From assembly GCF_016865585.1 (NCBI RefSeq), contig NZ_JAESND010000001.1, positions 248,001 through 312,000 of the forward strand: DNA of 64,000 nucleotides, in the 5' to 3' direction. A model generated the notes under the pieces. The model made no database searches. It was not told the DNA's origin and saw only the letters and a list, made by a program, of their open reading frames with translations. The stretch is from Jeongeupia naejangsanensis. GTDB lineage: Bacteria; Pseudomonadota; Gammaproteobacteria; Burkholderiales; Chitinibacteraceae. Made by a program: the position numbers and the translations under genes. This document shows, one piece after another, positions 53,739 to 63,212 of this stretch; within the stretch, counting starts at the first letter, position 1; each line of letters begins with the position of its first letter.

Positions 53739-54703
53739 GGCCGGCTCGGCGGCACCGGGGCCAGCGTATCGGCCGGCGGCAACCACCCTTTTAATGGCCA
53801 GGATTGCGAGGCGCCATCGAGCGCATCGCGACTGGTCTGCAGCACCGCATCACCGTTGCGCAGGATCGACGGCAAGCGCGGCGCAGCCGCATCAACGGCC
53901 CGTCGCGTCGTTGTCATCATCGCCTCGGCCTCGCTGGCCGCGCGACTGGCGTGCTGCAGCGTGCCGTCCAGGCGCTCGAGCATCGTCGGCATTCGCCCCT
54001 GCAATTCGGCGGCGATCGCATCGACACGCGCAAGCGCCTGCTGACCTGTCTGTGCCACAGCCGGCAGATCCCGCTTGCTCAACTGATTCAGATTGACGAT
54101 CAACTGATCGACCGAAGCACGGGTATCGCGCAACTCGGCCGTCAAACCGCGCACGTTGGCCAGCGTCTGGCGCAAATCGCCATTCGGGTCATTGACCACG
54201 TCGAGCGTTGTTTGCACCGAATCGATGACCGGCACGATGCGCTGGCGCAAATCGAGCGCAATCTCCGAGAGGCCGAGCGCCGGTGCAAATGTCAGCTTGC
54301 CCCCTTCCTTGATCGGCGCCTGATTCGGCGAGCCGCCGGCAATTTCGATGTAGTGATCGCCGATCAGGCCGTCCTGCTGCAAGATCGCCACCGAATCGGG
54401 CTTGATCCATTTGATGTAGCGCGCCTCGACCAGCAGATCGACATCGACCTTGGCCTGATCGTTCAGCGACACCGCATCGACAACACCGATCTTGAAGCCC
54501 GACAGGCGCACCTGCATCCCCGGCGTCAACCCGGCGCCGTGTTCGGCGACAAAGTGCAACTGCGTCTTGGGTACGAAATAACCCTGGCGCAAACCCAGCA
54601 CCACCAGCAGCACCAGGACAATCCCGGCGCCGATCAGCACAAAGGCCCCTACCCGCATTCCCAACCAGCGAAAACGCGGATCGCTATCTCTCAGCAAGGG
54701 CAT
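53735..54703 (-). CDS. MCE-domain lipid transporter substrate-binding subunit (MlaD-like)
   Basis: 322 residues from the ATG at 54703. One N-terminal transmembrane helix (about 17-39) is followed by one MCE domain (about 44-125) with the GLTPGMQVRLSGFKIGVVDAV and GLIGDHYIEIAGG elements. A long coiled-coil region with TPR-free, Ala/Leu/Arg-rich helices (about 150-290) follows, predicting a tubular needle like those of longer MCE proteins rather than short MlaD (183 aa in E. coli). It binds phospholipids and is anchored in the inner membrane. It overlaps the ATPase-like gene by 20 bases. Confidence 0.85.
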   Translation of the reverse strand: MPLLRDSDPRFRWLGMRVGAFVLIGAGIVLVLLVVLGLRQGYFVPKTQLHFVAEHGAGLTPGMQVRLSGFKIGVVDAVSLNDQAKVDVDLLVEARYIKWIKPDSVAILQQDGLIGDHYIEIAGGSPNQAPIKEGGKLTFAPALGLSEIALDLRQRIVPVIDSVQTTLDVVNDPNGDLRQTLANVRGLTAELRDTRASVDQLIVNLNQLSKRDLPAVAQTGQQALARVDAIAAELQGRMPTMLERLDGTLQHASRAASEAEAMMTTTRRAVDAAAPRLPSILRNGDAVLQTSRDALDGASQSWPLKGWLPPADTLAPVPPSRP

Positions 54704-55244
54704 CGCTTTCCTTCGTATCGACAATGGTTGGCAAGGGTTCGGCGTGCAGCATGGCACCAGCACCGAGCAGCAGCATCGGCCGATCCTGCCTCAGCAGACC
54801 GAATGCTTCCTTGCAGTGGATATTGGCGGCGCCCTGCAACCACTCCAGCCACTCGACTTCGACCACCAACCAGGCCGGCGCCTGCACCAAGGCGCGCACC
54901 AAGGCCAGTACGCGGCATTGTGATCGCGACAGCGAAGCCGGCAGCGAAGCCATCAGGCTGGCACGTTCCTCCTCGGCGACCGCCAGGACATCCAGCACGG
55001 CAGCAATACGCACCTCAAGGTCCGCCATGGCGGCGGATTCATGGTACCACGCAGGTAAAATCAGGTTTTCCCACACCCGCAAATTGCTTACCAAACCGCC
55101 ACCACCTTGCAGGCAAGCCACCGCACCAGTCGCAAAGCGCTGCAATCCGGCCACGGCATGACGACCTTCGTGCGTACGCAGTTCGCTTTCGAGGCCGTAG
55201 CAAACACCAGCCTGGCAGGCGGAAAAATCCCAATCGTCACTCAC
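54684..55244 (-). CDS. Degenerate, Walker-A-less MlaF-like ATPase subunit
   Basis: 186 residues, starting at a GTG (55244) that shares four bases (GTGA) with the mlaE stop. The order resembles an MlaF-type ABC ATPase after its first 40-50 residues. Gln46 in LQGGGGLVSNLRVWENLILP corresponds to the Q-loop, LSRSQ (105-109) replaces the LSGGQ signature, and EVE at 129-131 occupies the Walker B DE position (Asp to Glu, catalytic Glu to Val). No GxxGxGKS/T Walker A exists in the 45 residues before the Q-loop, and those are about 40 residues short. ATP hydrolysis is therefore unlikely. It could be a regulatory or structural subunit paired with an ATPase encoded elsewhere, or a decaying gene. It is still an intact, coupled open frame. 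Confidence 0.7.
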   Translation of the reverse strand: MSDDWDFSACQAGVCYGLESELRTHEGRHAVAGLQRFATGAVACLQGGGGLVSNLRVWENLILPAWYHESAAMADLEVRIAAVLDVLAVAEEERASLMASLPASLSRSQCRVLALVRALVQAPAWLVVEVEWLEWLQGAANIHCKEAFGLLRQDRPMLLLGAGAMLHAEPLPTIVDTKESDALAER

Positions 55245-55936
55245 GACAACAACACCCAGACAAGGTCGATAAAGAAAACCGCCAACAGGCTGCGCACCAC
55301 CGCACTCGACGACGCTTTGGGAATTTCGGTGACATAGGGCGCGACCCGCAAGCCGGTCCAGCACGCAAGCGCCGCGGCAGCCAGACCGAAGAGCAGCGAT
55401 TTACCCAGGCACTGCAGCACCAGCCCGAATTGCAGCACCTGATCGATCCGCCGCACCTGATAACCGATCTCCCACCCCGACGACACCAGCGCCGCACCAA
55501 CCAGCGACGCGCTCGCAAGGTAGATGGACAGCAATGCGGACGACAGCCCGATCCCGATGATGCGCGGCAGGACGATATAGGAAGAGACCGGAATGCCGAC
55601 TGCCGCAAGGCTATCCAGCTCGCCATGAACACGCATGGCGGCCAGCTCGCTCGCCACCGCCGATGACGACCGCGCAATCAGCACCAAGGCCGCCAACAGG
55701 GGGCTGATATCCCGAAAGCTCAGTGTCGCCAGCAAGCGCATGGATGCCTCCCTGCTCTGGCCATACTGGCCATGCAGCATCAGCAGCACGATCCCGCCGA
55801 GCGCCACCCCGATCAGCAGCATGATCCAGGCGGCCTGGTTGCCGGTGAAGTACAGCTGCTTGAGCACAACCCGCCGCACCGGCGGGCGACGCAGTTGGCC
55901 GAGCAAGGGCAATAGCTTGAATAATTGGGACAACAC
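55241..55936 (-). CDS. MlaE-family ABC lipid transporter permease
   Basis: 231 residues with about five membrane helices. The MlaE cytosolic coupling segment appears as MRVHGELDSLAAVGIPVSSYIVLPRI, corresponding to the E-x-D-A-L-x-x-M-G-I motif. It starts at a GTG (55936), 71 bases from the divergent fluC gene, and overlaps the truncated ATPase gene by four bases. Together with the MCE protein and the TPR lipoprotein it makes a complete transporter except for a functional ATPase. Confidence 0.88.
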   Translation of the reverse strand: MLSQLFKLLPLLGQLRRPPVRRVVLKQLYFTGNQAAWIMLLIGVALGGIVLLMLHGQYGQSREASMRLLATLSFRDISPLLAALVLIARSSSAVASELAAMRVHGELDSLAAVGIPVSSYIVLPRIIGIGLSSALLSIYLASASLVGAALVSSGWEIGYQVRRIDQVLQFGLVLQCLGKSLLFGLAAAALACWTGLRVAPYVTEIPKASSSAVVRSLLAVFFIDLVWVLLS

Positions 55937-55970
55937 GGATCGAACGACTCGCTCTGGCGAAGGCGGACTC

Positions 55971-55976
55971 TATAAT
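55971..55976 (+). promoter_or_regulatory. -10 box TATAAT upstream of fluC
   Basis: Perfect TATAAT 31 bases before the fluC ATG; the -35 position (CTCGCT at 17 bases) is poor. No fluoride riboswitch fold or its conserved loops were recognised in the 71-base intergenic region. Confidence 0.35.
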
Positions 55977-56007
55977 CGTCGGCAAATCCGACGACCTGAT
56001 AACGACT

Positions 56008-56397
56008 ATGAACTATACCAGCCTGATTTTCATCGGCATTGGTGCGGCACTCGGCGCGTGGGCACGCTGGGGGCTATCGATCGCATTAAACCCGCTTTTT
56101 CCGACCGTACCGGCCGGCACACTCGCGGCCAACTGGATCGGTGGCTACCTGATGGGCCTGTCGCTCGGCGCATTCACGCTCTGGCAAGGGATATCGCCCG
56201 AGATCAAGCTATTGATAACGACGGGATTTCTCGGCGGGCTGACGACGTTTTCCACGTTCTCGGCCGAAATGACCACGCTGATCCTGCGACAGCAGTTCGG
56301 CTGGGCCGTCGCGGCGATCGGCCTGCACGTCGGCGGCTCGCTGACACTGACCTGGCTGGGACTCAAGACCGTCGCAGCACTCAAGGGAGGCATGTGA
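56008..56397 (+). CDS. fluC: Fluoride channel Fluc (CrcB)
   Basis: 129 residues with four hydrophobic helices. GAALGAWAR at 12-20 carries the conserved pore Arg and neighbours. Asn42 is in AANWIGGY. The signature TTFSTFS lies at 79-85, with the two phenylalanines (Phe81, Phe84) that line the fluoride pores. It exports fluoride as a dual-topology dimer. Its stop shares one base with the following DUF190 gene (TGATG). Confidence 0.95.
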   Translation: MNYTSLIFIGIGAALGAWARWGLSIALNPLFPTVPAGTLAANWIGGYLMGLSLGAFTLWQGISPEIKLLITTGFLGGLTTFSTFSAEMTTLILRQQFGWAVAAIGLHVGGSLTLTWLGLKTVAALKGGM

Positions 56398-56723
56398 TGC
56401 AGCTGATCCGCTTCTACCTGACGCAAACCCGCCGCCACCATGGCGTTCTGCTGTACGAATGGCTGCTCAAGCAGGCGCACGCGCAGGGCGCCAGTGGTGC
56501 AACCGCGTTTCATGCGCTTGCCGGCTTCGGGCGCCACGGCTGGCATGAAGCGACATTCTTTGAACTCGCCGGCGATGTGCCGGTCGCAGTCGAAGTCATT
56601 GCGAGCGACGAAGTCGTCGCCCGGCTGATCGCGGCAATCACTGCGGAACAACTGTCGCTCCCCTACCTGCAAGTGCCGGTGGCGCTGCACACCACCGGTG
56701 ATGCGGACCAATCGAGTCAATAG
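56397..56723 (+). CDS. DUF190 family protein
   Basis: 108 residues. The GVLLYEWLLKQAHAQGASGATAFHALAGFGRHG stretch is typical of DUF190 proteins, PII-like trimers that accompany CrcB genes. The GGAGG ribosome-binding site and TGATG junction with fluC indicate coupling. It may be a cytosolic regulator of fluoride export, but no function is proven. The C-terminal ~20 residues are polar and unstructured. Confidence 0.8.
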   Translation: MQLIRFYLTQTRRHHGVLLYEWLLKQAHAQGASGATAFHALAGFGRHGWHEATFFELAGDVPVAVEVIASDEVVARLIAAITAEQLSLPYLQVPVALHTTGDADQSSQ

Positions 56724-56761
56724 ACATATTCGATTAGATGCCCCGACTACAGCTGATTTAA

Positions 56762-57751
<990 letters not shown>

Positions 57752-57771
57752 TCGAGCCGTAGCCAGATACG

Positions 57772-57801
57772 AAAAAGCGCACCCTCGGGTGCGCTTTTTT
57801 T
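57772..57801. terminator. Bidirectional terminator after trxB
   Basis: AAAAAGCGCACC, 4-base loop, GGTGCGCTTTTTT: 12-bp stem with A and T tracts. It serves trxB (+) and the coiled-coil gene (-) at 57808. Confidence 0.85.
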
Positions 57802-57807
57802 CATCCG

Positions 57808-58197
57808 TCAGGCAAGTTTGAGAATGACACCAACCAGCAGCAGCGCCAGCACAGCGCAAAACCAGAACTGCAGCCGGCCGCGCCGTCGCAACACCTCGAT
57901 TTCCCCCACCATGCGCGCATTCTGCTCGGCCAGCTCACCCAGAAGCCGGGTTGATGCTTGCAGGCCCTCGTGCAGGCCAATCACCTCGTGCCTGTTTTCC
58001 TCGACCAGCCGCTCAAGCCGGGCAATCCGTGCAGCATCGTCCCCGTCGCCAGCGGTTTCGATGACGATCTCGCGCGGCGGCTCGATCGATTTTGCCTTGG
58101 TGAACAGCCGTTTGGTCGCATCGATGATCTTGGGGGCATTCTCGATTACTTGCCCCCAGGGGATGGCCTGCAGGGCGACCAGCCAGTTAATTGCCAT
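57808..58197 (-). CDS. Tail-anchored coiled-coil protein, unknown function
   Basis: 129 residues. Residues 1-50 include an amphipathic segment (WLVALQAIPWGQVIENAPKI). A coiled coil (about 55-105) is rich in Glu, Arg and Leu heptads (ARIARLERLVEEN, LLGELAEQNARMVGEIEVL). A single C-terminal transmembrane helix (about 111-127) follows a basic RRRGR. No signal peptide, so the protein is probably tail-anchored in the inner membrane facing the cytosol. Ribosome-binding site CGGAGTGA lies ahead of the ATG. Family not recognised; the next upstream gene is the HDOD/GAF regulator, 77 bases away. Confidence 0.75.
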   Translation of the reverse strand: MAINWLVALQAIPWGQVIENAPKIIDATKRLFTKAKSIEPPREIVIETAGDGDDAARIARLERLVEENRHEVIGLHEGLQASTRLLGELAEQNARMVGEIEVLRRRGRLQFWFCAVLALLLVGVILKLA

Positions 58198-58274
58198 GAT
58201 TCACTCCGGTTGTGCGCGCGATTGCGGTGCAAGCGATCGTCCGCACCGCCACCTCTCCGGCTCCACGCTCGCGT

Positions 58275-60389
58275 TCACGATTGCGCCTGTCGAATCGCCA
58301 TCAACGCCTGATTGCGTAATGTCTTGAGCAGGTTCAGCTCTTCGTTGCCGATCTTCAGGCTGCCTGCCGTACGCCGATCGCCGTACAGCAAGCCGATCAC
58401 CTGCTTGTCGAGCACCAGCGGCAGCACGATGAAGGTCTTCGCCGCCAGATGCTGCGAGTGCCATGCCGGAATGCGGTCGCGGATCGTCGCATCGTCGGTA
58501 TCTTCGATCAGGATGTCGGCATTGCGCTGCAGCGCAACCTGAAAGACATCCATCACCGCGCCCAGTTCAACCCTGAACCCCGGGATGACCGAAGCGATGT
58601 CGCTGCCGAACCCGAACCGACCCACAATCACCGATCGTTTCGGTTCGCGCGTGCAGAGCAGGACGCGATCGAAACCGACCCCGCGATACATGGTCTCCAG
58701 CACCATGCGGAGCAGGTCGTTAAGCTTGAAGCCGCCAACCAGCGTATTGGCAATGTCCTGCACGCCGGCCGCGATCACGGCGGTGTTCGCGCGCGTGGCA
58801 TCCTCCAGCGTTGTTTCGAGCCTCGCCCGGTCGATCGTGTCGGGCACGCTGGCGACGCCCTTAAGCTTTGCCGCGTCGAACTCGTCCAGCCGTCGAAGAA
58901 ATGCGCTACTGCCCGCGCCCATGCCCAGTGCCTGCAGATAATCCCGGAACTGCACCGACACCTCGTGCAAGGTTTCACTCAGGTCATCCAGCGTCAGCCC
59001 CGTCGCCGGCAGATAACGCCGCTGAAGCTGCTCGAGCCGGCCGGCGCCGGTCTCGCAGGGCTGCTCCAAGACCGCCAACAGCTCGTGACCGAAATTGGCG
59101 TACACGCGCAGGCGATCCTGCTCGGCGTGTGCCGGACGCACGACACCATCGGGCAAGCACTGCATGCTGCGGCAGATGCGCTCGGGAAAGCGCCACTGCT
59201 TGGCAACCCCGCTACCGAGCTCTGCAAAATCGAGCCCGAGCACCGATTTGGCCGCCAGCGTCTCGCTACGCCCTTCGCGACACCGCTGGTCGATGCGCAG
59301 ATTGTCGTCGGGGAAATAGTAGATCGTCAGCAGTCGGCCCAAGTGATGCAGCATCCCGCAAACCAGCGTTTCCTCGGCATCCCTGGCCCCGCTGCGGCGA
59401 TGCAGCGCCCGGGCGAGCAAGCCGGAAAAGAACGCCCGAAGCGTCGCCTCCTTGATCGTCTGCGCCTGATGCTTGTCGTGAAGGTGCTCGAACAGCAGCA
59501 CGGTAACGGCAAGGCTGTGGATGGTGTTGAAACCCAGAATGACGATGGCCCGCGATACGGTACTGATCGTGCCGCCGTACTGACCGTAAATCGCCGAATT
59601 GGCCAGACGCAGCAGTTTGTTGGTCAGCGCGAAATCGCGCAGCACCACGTCGGACAAGCCCTGCAGATGCTCGGCGTCATCCATCTGGATCTGGTTGAGG
59701 TTGCTGATCGCCTGCGACAAAGCGGGAAAATCACCACTACGCTGCATCCGCCAGAGCAGGCGGTCGAGTGTGGTGCCGGCTGCGCCGATCTCACGACCCT
59801 GTGCCTCGAGCCAACCGCGCAAAACCTGCATCCAGACATCAAGATTGCCGCTACCGTCACCAGCCAGCAGCGGTTGCAGCTCGGCCAGCTCGGGGCGCGC
59901 AGCCATATCGCCCAGCAAGCGCTGCAGCAGACGGATCGCGGCAGGAAGCGGATTGGCACCGGCGGCATCCGGCACGGGCAGCAACCAGGGGCCGTTTCGG
60001 GCGTCGATCAGCAACTGCGTTTCACCAAACGCGAGTGACATGCCTTGCTGCTGTGCCGCCTGCCAAGCAGCAAGACTGTCCAGCACCCAGGTCACCGCGA
60101 GCACCGGCGTCACCGGTCCCTCCCGCTTGAGACGTTGCACCAGCGGTTCGGCAGCCACTTCGCCAAGCGCCAACCAGCTCGTGTCGTCCAACCGGATGAC
60201 GTCAAACGGCACCAGCAGCTGCGGGTGCCGCAGCGCAAGCAACTGCCGGCCGATTGTTTCGTCGCAGGCAGGCCGGATCGACAGCAGGAGCACGAGGGCA
60301 CTGGATTGTTCATCCAGTCCCCGATGCATCGCCCAGCAGGCGTCCTGCAGCAGCATTTCCGTGATTCGATAGCGCGATTGCAGTGTCAT
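58275..60389 (-). CDS. Pseudokinase-HDOD-GAF signalling protein
   Basis: 704 residues. Residues about 1-140 look like a degenerate protein-kinase fold: the RYRITEMLLQ start, an LRHPQLLVPFDVIRLDD segment and an AWQAAQQQGMSL helix. The VAxK lysine, HRD and DFG motifs are missing, so catalysis is unlikely. Residues about 205-420 are an HDOD domain (NQIQMDDAEHLQGLSDVVLRDFALTNKLLRLANSA, GMLHHLGRLLTIYYFP). Residues about 545-700 form a GAF domain (FDRVLLCTRE, FIVLPLVLDKQVIGLLYGDRR). A central serine/leucine linker joins them. It is probably a cytosolic sensor/scaffold. It has its own terminator downstream of dcd and shares architecture with 34566-35876. Confidence 0.8.
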   Translation of the reverse strand: MTLQSRYRITEMLLQDACWAMHRGLDEQSSALVLLLSIRPACDETIGRQLLALRHPQLLVPFDVIRLDDTSWLALGEVAAEPLVQRLKREGPVTPVLAVTWVLDSLAAWQAAQQQGMSLAFGETQLLIDARNGPWLLPVPDAAGANPLPAAIRLLQRLLGDMAARPELAELQPLLAGDGSGNLDVWMQVLRGWLEAQGREIGAAGTTLDRLLWRMQRSGDFPALSQAISNLNQIQMDDAEHLQGLSDVVLRDFALTNKLLRLANSAIYGQYGGTISTVSRAIVILGFNTIHSLAVTVLLFEHLHDKHQAQTIKEATLRAFFSGLLARALHRRSGARDAEETLVCGMLHHLGRLLTIYYFPDDNLRIDQRCREGRSETLAAKSVLGLDFAELGSGVAKQWRFPERICRSMQCLPDGVVRPAHAEQDRLRVYANFGHELLAVLEQPCETGAGRLEQLQRRYLPATGLTLDDLSETLHEVSVQFRDYLQALGMGAGSSAFLRRLDEFDAAKLKGVASVPDTIDRARLETTLEDATRANTAVIAAGVQDIANTLVGGFKLNDLLRMVLETMYRGVGFDRVLLCTREPKRSVIVGRFGFGSDIASVIPGFRVELGAVMDVFQVALQRNADILIEDTDDATIRDRIPAWHSQHLAAKTFIVLPLVLDKQVIGLLYGDRRTAGSLKIGNEELNLLKTLRNQALMAIRQAQS

Positions 60390-60458
60390 ACCCCTCTCCT
60401 GTCTGCACTTATAGCGTGCAGCCAGAGGGGTGTCATGCCCGATGCAATCCGGTGCAAC

Positions 60459-60490
60459 AAAAAAGCCGCCGGCTGATGGCCGACGGCTTT
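60459..60490 (-). terminator. Terminator between dcd and HDOD/GAF gene
   Basis: On the minus strand: AAAGCCGTCGGC, loop, GCCGGCGGCTTTTTTG; 12-bp stem with one mismatch, then six T. It lies 28 bases past the dcd stop, so the HDOD/GAF gene has its own promoter in about 70 bases. Confidence 0.75.
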
Positions 60491-60517
60491 GGAAGAGGCT
60501 GTTCGAACGGGCAGTGC

Positions 60518-61093
60518 TCAGGTTTTCGGCAGCGTCACGCCGCTCTGGCCCTGATACTTGCCGCCGCGATCGCGGTAGCTGGTTTCGCAGACATCATCTT
60601 CATCCGCTTCGAAGAACAGCACCTGTGCCACACCTTCGTTGGCGTAGATCTTTGCCGGCAGCGGCGTGGTATTGGAGAACTCCAGCGTCACATAGCCTTC
60701 CCACTCGGGCTCGAACGGCGTGACGTTGACGATGATGCCGCAGCGCGCGTACGTCGACTTGCCGAGACACACCGTCAGCGCATTGCGCGGAATGCGGAAG
60801 TACTCGACCGTGCGGGCCAGCGCGAACGAGTTCGGCGGAATGATGCAGTAGCCCTTGCCCGAGACGTCGACGAAGCTGTTTTCGTCGAAATTCTTCGGAT
60901 CGACGATGGTGCTGTTCAGATTGGTGAACACCTTGAATTCGTCGGCGCAGCGGATGTCGTAGCCATAGCTCGACGTGCCGTAGGACACGATGCGCTCGCC
61001 GTTCACTTCCTTCACCTGCCCCGGAATGAAGGGTTCGATCATGCCGTGCTCTTCGGCCATACGGCGGATCCACTTGTCCGACTTGATGCTCAT
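60518..61093 (-). CDS. dcd: dCTP deaminase
   Basis: 191 residues, trimeric dUTPase-like fold. [20 protein letters not shown], the catalytic Glu region [28 protein letters not shown] and [10 protein letters not shown] are family marks. It turns dCTP into dUTP, which dUTPase then converts to dUMP for thymidylate synthase (thyA at 5357). The 161-base gap (61094-61254) holds the divergent dcd and bcp promoters; no clear pair was identified. Confidence 0.96.
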   Translation of the reverse strand: MSIKSDKWIRRMAEEHGMIEPFIPGQVKEVNGERIVSYGTSSYGYDIRCADEFKVFTNLNSTIVDPKNFDENSFVDVSGKGYCIIPPNSFALARTVEYFRIPRNALTVCLGKSTYARCGIIVNVTPFEPEWEGYVTLEFSNTTPLPAKIYANEGVAQVLFFEADEDDVCETSYRDRGGKYQGQSGVTLPKT

Positions 61094-61254
61094 CGCGCTT
61101 TACCCATTGAAATTCGGTTGAATGGCCGGCATTTTACCGACAAGCCGCGCATCACGGGTACACCAGTATTTCTGGCCCCGCTCGTCTTGCTCTCGCAGCA
61201 ACGATTGCCGACAATCAAGGCAAGGGAACAGAACAACAAGGAGCACCCGTACCG

Positions 61255-61713
61255 ATGTCCAAGCAACCCTGCCCGGCCCTGAGCCTGCCCACCACCAGCG
61301 GCGGCCTTTTCGACACCGAGGCACTCAAAGGCCAGGCCTTTGTTCTCTACTTCTACCCCAAGGACAACACCCCGGGGTGCACCACCGAAGGCAACGACTT
61401 CCGCATTCATCACGAGGCGTTCGAAGCGGCCCACGTCAAGGTGTTCGGCATCAGTCGCGACAGCGTCAAGTCGCACGAAAACTTCAAAACCAAGCAGTGT
61501 TTTCCTTTTGAACTCGTTTCCGACCCGGAGGAGATCGCCTGCGAAGCATTTGGTGTCATGAAAATGAAGAATATGTATGGCAAACAGGTACGCGGCGTCG
61601 AACGCAGCACCTTTGTCATCGACCGTGCCGGCGACATCGTCAGGGAATGGCGTGGCGTCAAGGTACCCAGACATGTCGAAGAAGTACTCGATTTTGTCCA
61701 GACACTGAAATAA
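61255..61713 (+). CDS. bcp: Thioredoxin-dependent peroxiredoxin (Bcp/PrxQ)
   Basis: 152 residues. The peroxidatic Cys42 is in TPGCTTEGND. The resolving cysteine five residues on, as in E. coli Bcp (Cys45-Cys50), is missing (Asn47). Cys82 in TKQCFPFEL lies 40 residues away and could resolve, as in some PrxQ enzymes. It reduces peroxides. The AAGGAG site lies 11 bases before the ATG at 61255. trxB is in the same window but not the same operon. Confidence 0.92.
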   Translation: MSKQPCPALSLPTTSGGLFDTEALKGQAFVLYFYPKDNTPGCTTEGNDFRIHHEAFEAAHVKVFGISRDSVKSHENFKTKQCFPFELVSDPEEIACEAFGVMKMKNMYGKQVRGVERSTFVIDRAGDIVREWRGVKVPRHVEEVLDFVQTLK

Positions 61714-61716
61714 GAG

Positions 61717-61740
61717 AAGCGGCGCGTGCGCCGCTTTTTT
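61717..61740 (+). terminator. Terminator after bcp
   Basis: AGCGGCG, 4-base loop, CGCCGCT followed by five T; perfect palindrome four bases past the stop. phoH2 starts 48 bases downstream. Confidence 0.75.
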
Positions 61741-61788
61741 CATGGCTGTGGCACTCGCACAGCACAACACGCTCAAAAGGGGAACGAC

Positions 61789-63198
61789 ATGGCTGCCCGC
61801 AAGCCTCGCCGCAAGGACGACACCAAGCTGTTCGTACTCGACACCAATGTGTTGATGCACGATCCGACCTCGCTGTTCCGTTTCCAGGAGCATGACCTCT
61901 TCCTGCCGATGATGACGCTGGAAGAACTCGACAACAACAAGAAGGGCATGTCCGAAGTCGCCCGCAACGCCCGCCAGGCCAGCCGCTTCATGGAGGAACT
62001 GGTCGCCGGGCGTGAACACAGCCTGCACGAGGGCGTGCCGCTGGATGGCCCGAGCAAGGGCCAGGCAGTCGGCCGGCTGTTCCTGCAGACCGAAGCCATC
62101 ACCAGCGTCCTGCCGTCGCAACTGCCGATGGGCAAGGCCGACAACCAGATCCTCGGCGTCGTGCACCACCTGCAGCAGATGCAGCCCAAGCGCCATGTCA
62201 TCCTCGTGTCGAAAGACATCAACATGCGCATCAAGGCCCGCACGATGGGGCTGGCGGCCGAGGACTACTTCAACGACAAGGTACTCGAGGATACCGACCT
62301 CCTCTACACCGGCATGCGCGAGATCGACCAGGCGTTCTGGGAGAAAAACGGCAAGGATCTGCAGAGCTGGCAGGAAGGCGGCCGCAGCTACTGGCGGATC
62401 AAGGGCCCGGACGTCATCGACCTCTATCCGAATCAGCTGCTGTACCAGCAGGGCGAGACGCCGTTCATTGCCCGCGTTGCCGAGATCGACGGCAAGAGCG
62501 CGCTGATCGTCAGCCTCAAGGATTACTCGCACCAGAAGAACGCCATCTGGGGCATTCTGGCGCGCAACCGCGAACAGAACTTCGCGCTCAACCTGCTGAT
62601 GGACCCGGAGATCGATTTCATCTCGCTGCTCGGTCAGGCCGGCACCGGCAAGACCTTGCTGACGCTGGCGGCAAGCCTCGCGCAGACGCTGGAAACCAAG
62701 ATCTACAGCGAGATCATCATGACCCGGGTCACCGTGCCGGTCGGCGAGGACATCGGCTTTTTGCCGGGGACCGAAGAGGAAAAGATGCAGCCGTGGATGG
62801 GCGCGCTCGAGGACAACCTCGACGTGCTGAACCAGACCGACGCCGAAGCCGGTGACTGGGGCCGTGCCGCGACGCGCGATCTGATCCGGTCGCGCATCAA
62901 GGTCAAGTCGCTCAACTTCATGCGCGGCCGCACCTTCCTCAACAAGTTCCTGATCATCGACGAAGCGCAGAACCTGACGCCCAAGCAGATGAAGACGCTG
63001 ATCACACGTGCCGGCCCCGGCACCAAGGTCGTGTGTCTGGGCAACGTCAGCCAGATCGACACACCCTACCTGACCGAGGGCTCGTCCGGGCTGACCTACG
63101 TCGTCGACCGCTTCAAGGGCTGGAACCACTCGGGCCACATCACGCTGCAGCGCGGCGAGCGCTCGCGGCTGGCCGACTACGCCGCCGAAACGCTCTAG
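61789..63198 (+). CDS. PIN-PhoH family protein (PhoH2-type)
   Basis: 469 residues. A PIN domain (about 13-140) carries acidic residues in FVLDTNVLMHDP (Asp18) and LVSKDINMRIKA. The PhoH ATPase domain (about 260-465) has Walker A GQAGTGKT (about 282-289) and Walker B FLIIDEAQNLTPKQMK. Such proteins are ATP-dependent RNA helicase-nucleases of the PhoH2/YlaK type. The ATG at 61789 was chosen; the longer frame upstream runs through the bcp terminator. It may be cotranscribed with bcp only by read-through. Confidence 0.93.
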   Translation: MAARKPRRKDDTKLFVLDTNVLMHDPTSLFRFQEHDLFLPMMTLEELDNNKKGMSEVARNARQASRFMEELVAGREHSLHEGVPLDGPSKGQAVGRLFLQTEAITSVLPSQLPMGKADNQILGVVHHLQQMQPKRHVILVSKDINMRIKARTMGLAAEDYFNDKVLEDTDLLYTGMREIDQAFWEKNGKDLQSWQEGGRSYWRIKGPDVIDLYPNQLLYQQGETPFIARVAEIDGKSALIVSLKDYSHQKNAIWGILARNREQNFALNLLMDPEIDFISLLGQAGTGKTLLTLAASLAQTLETKIYSEIIMTRVTVPVGEDIGFLPGTEEEKMQPWMGALEDNLDVLNQTDAEAGDWGRAATRDLIRSRIKVKSLNFMRGRTFLNKFLIIDEAQNLTPKQMKTLITRAGPGTKVVCLGNVSQIDTPYLTEGSSGLTYVVDRFKGWNHSGHITLQRGERSRLADYAAETL

Positions 63199-63212
63199 GC
63201 CAACGCCGAACG

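Noticed and set aside
55100-55364. A frameshift hiding Walker A of the ATPase in another frame
   Set aside because: The other minus-strand frames in this stretch contain no GxxGxGKS/T, and the preceding DNA is occupied by mlaE up to the overlapping GTG.
55937-56007. Fluoride riboswitch before fluC
   Set aside because: The conserved loop and pseudoknot sequences of the crcB motif are not present, and the region is only 71 bases long.
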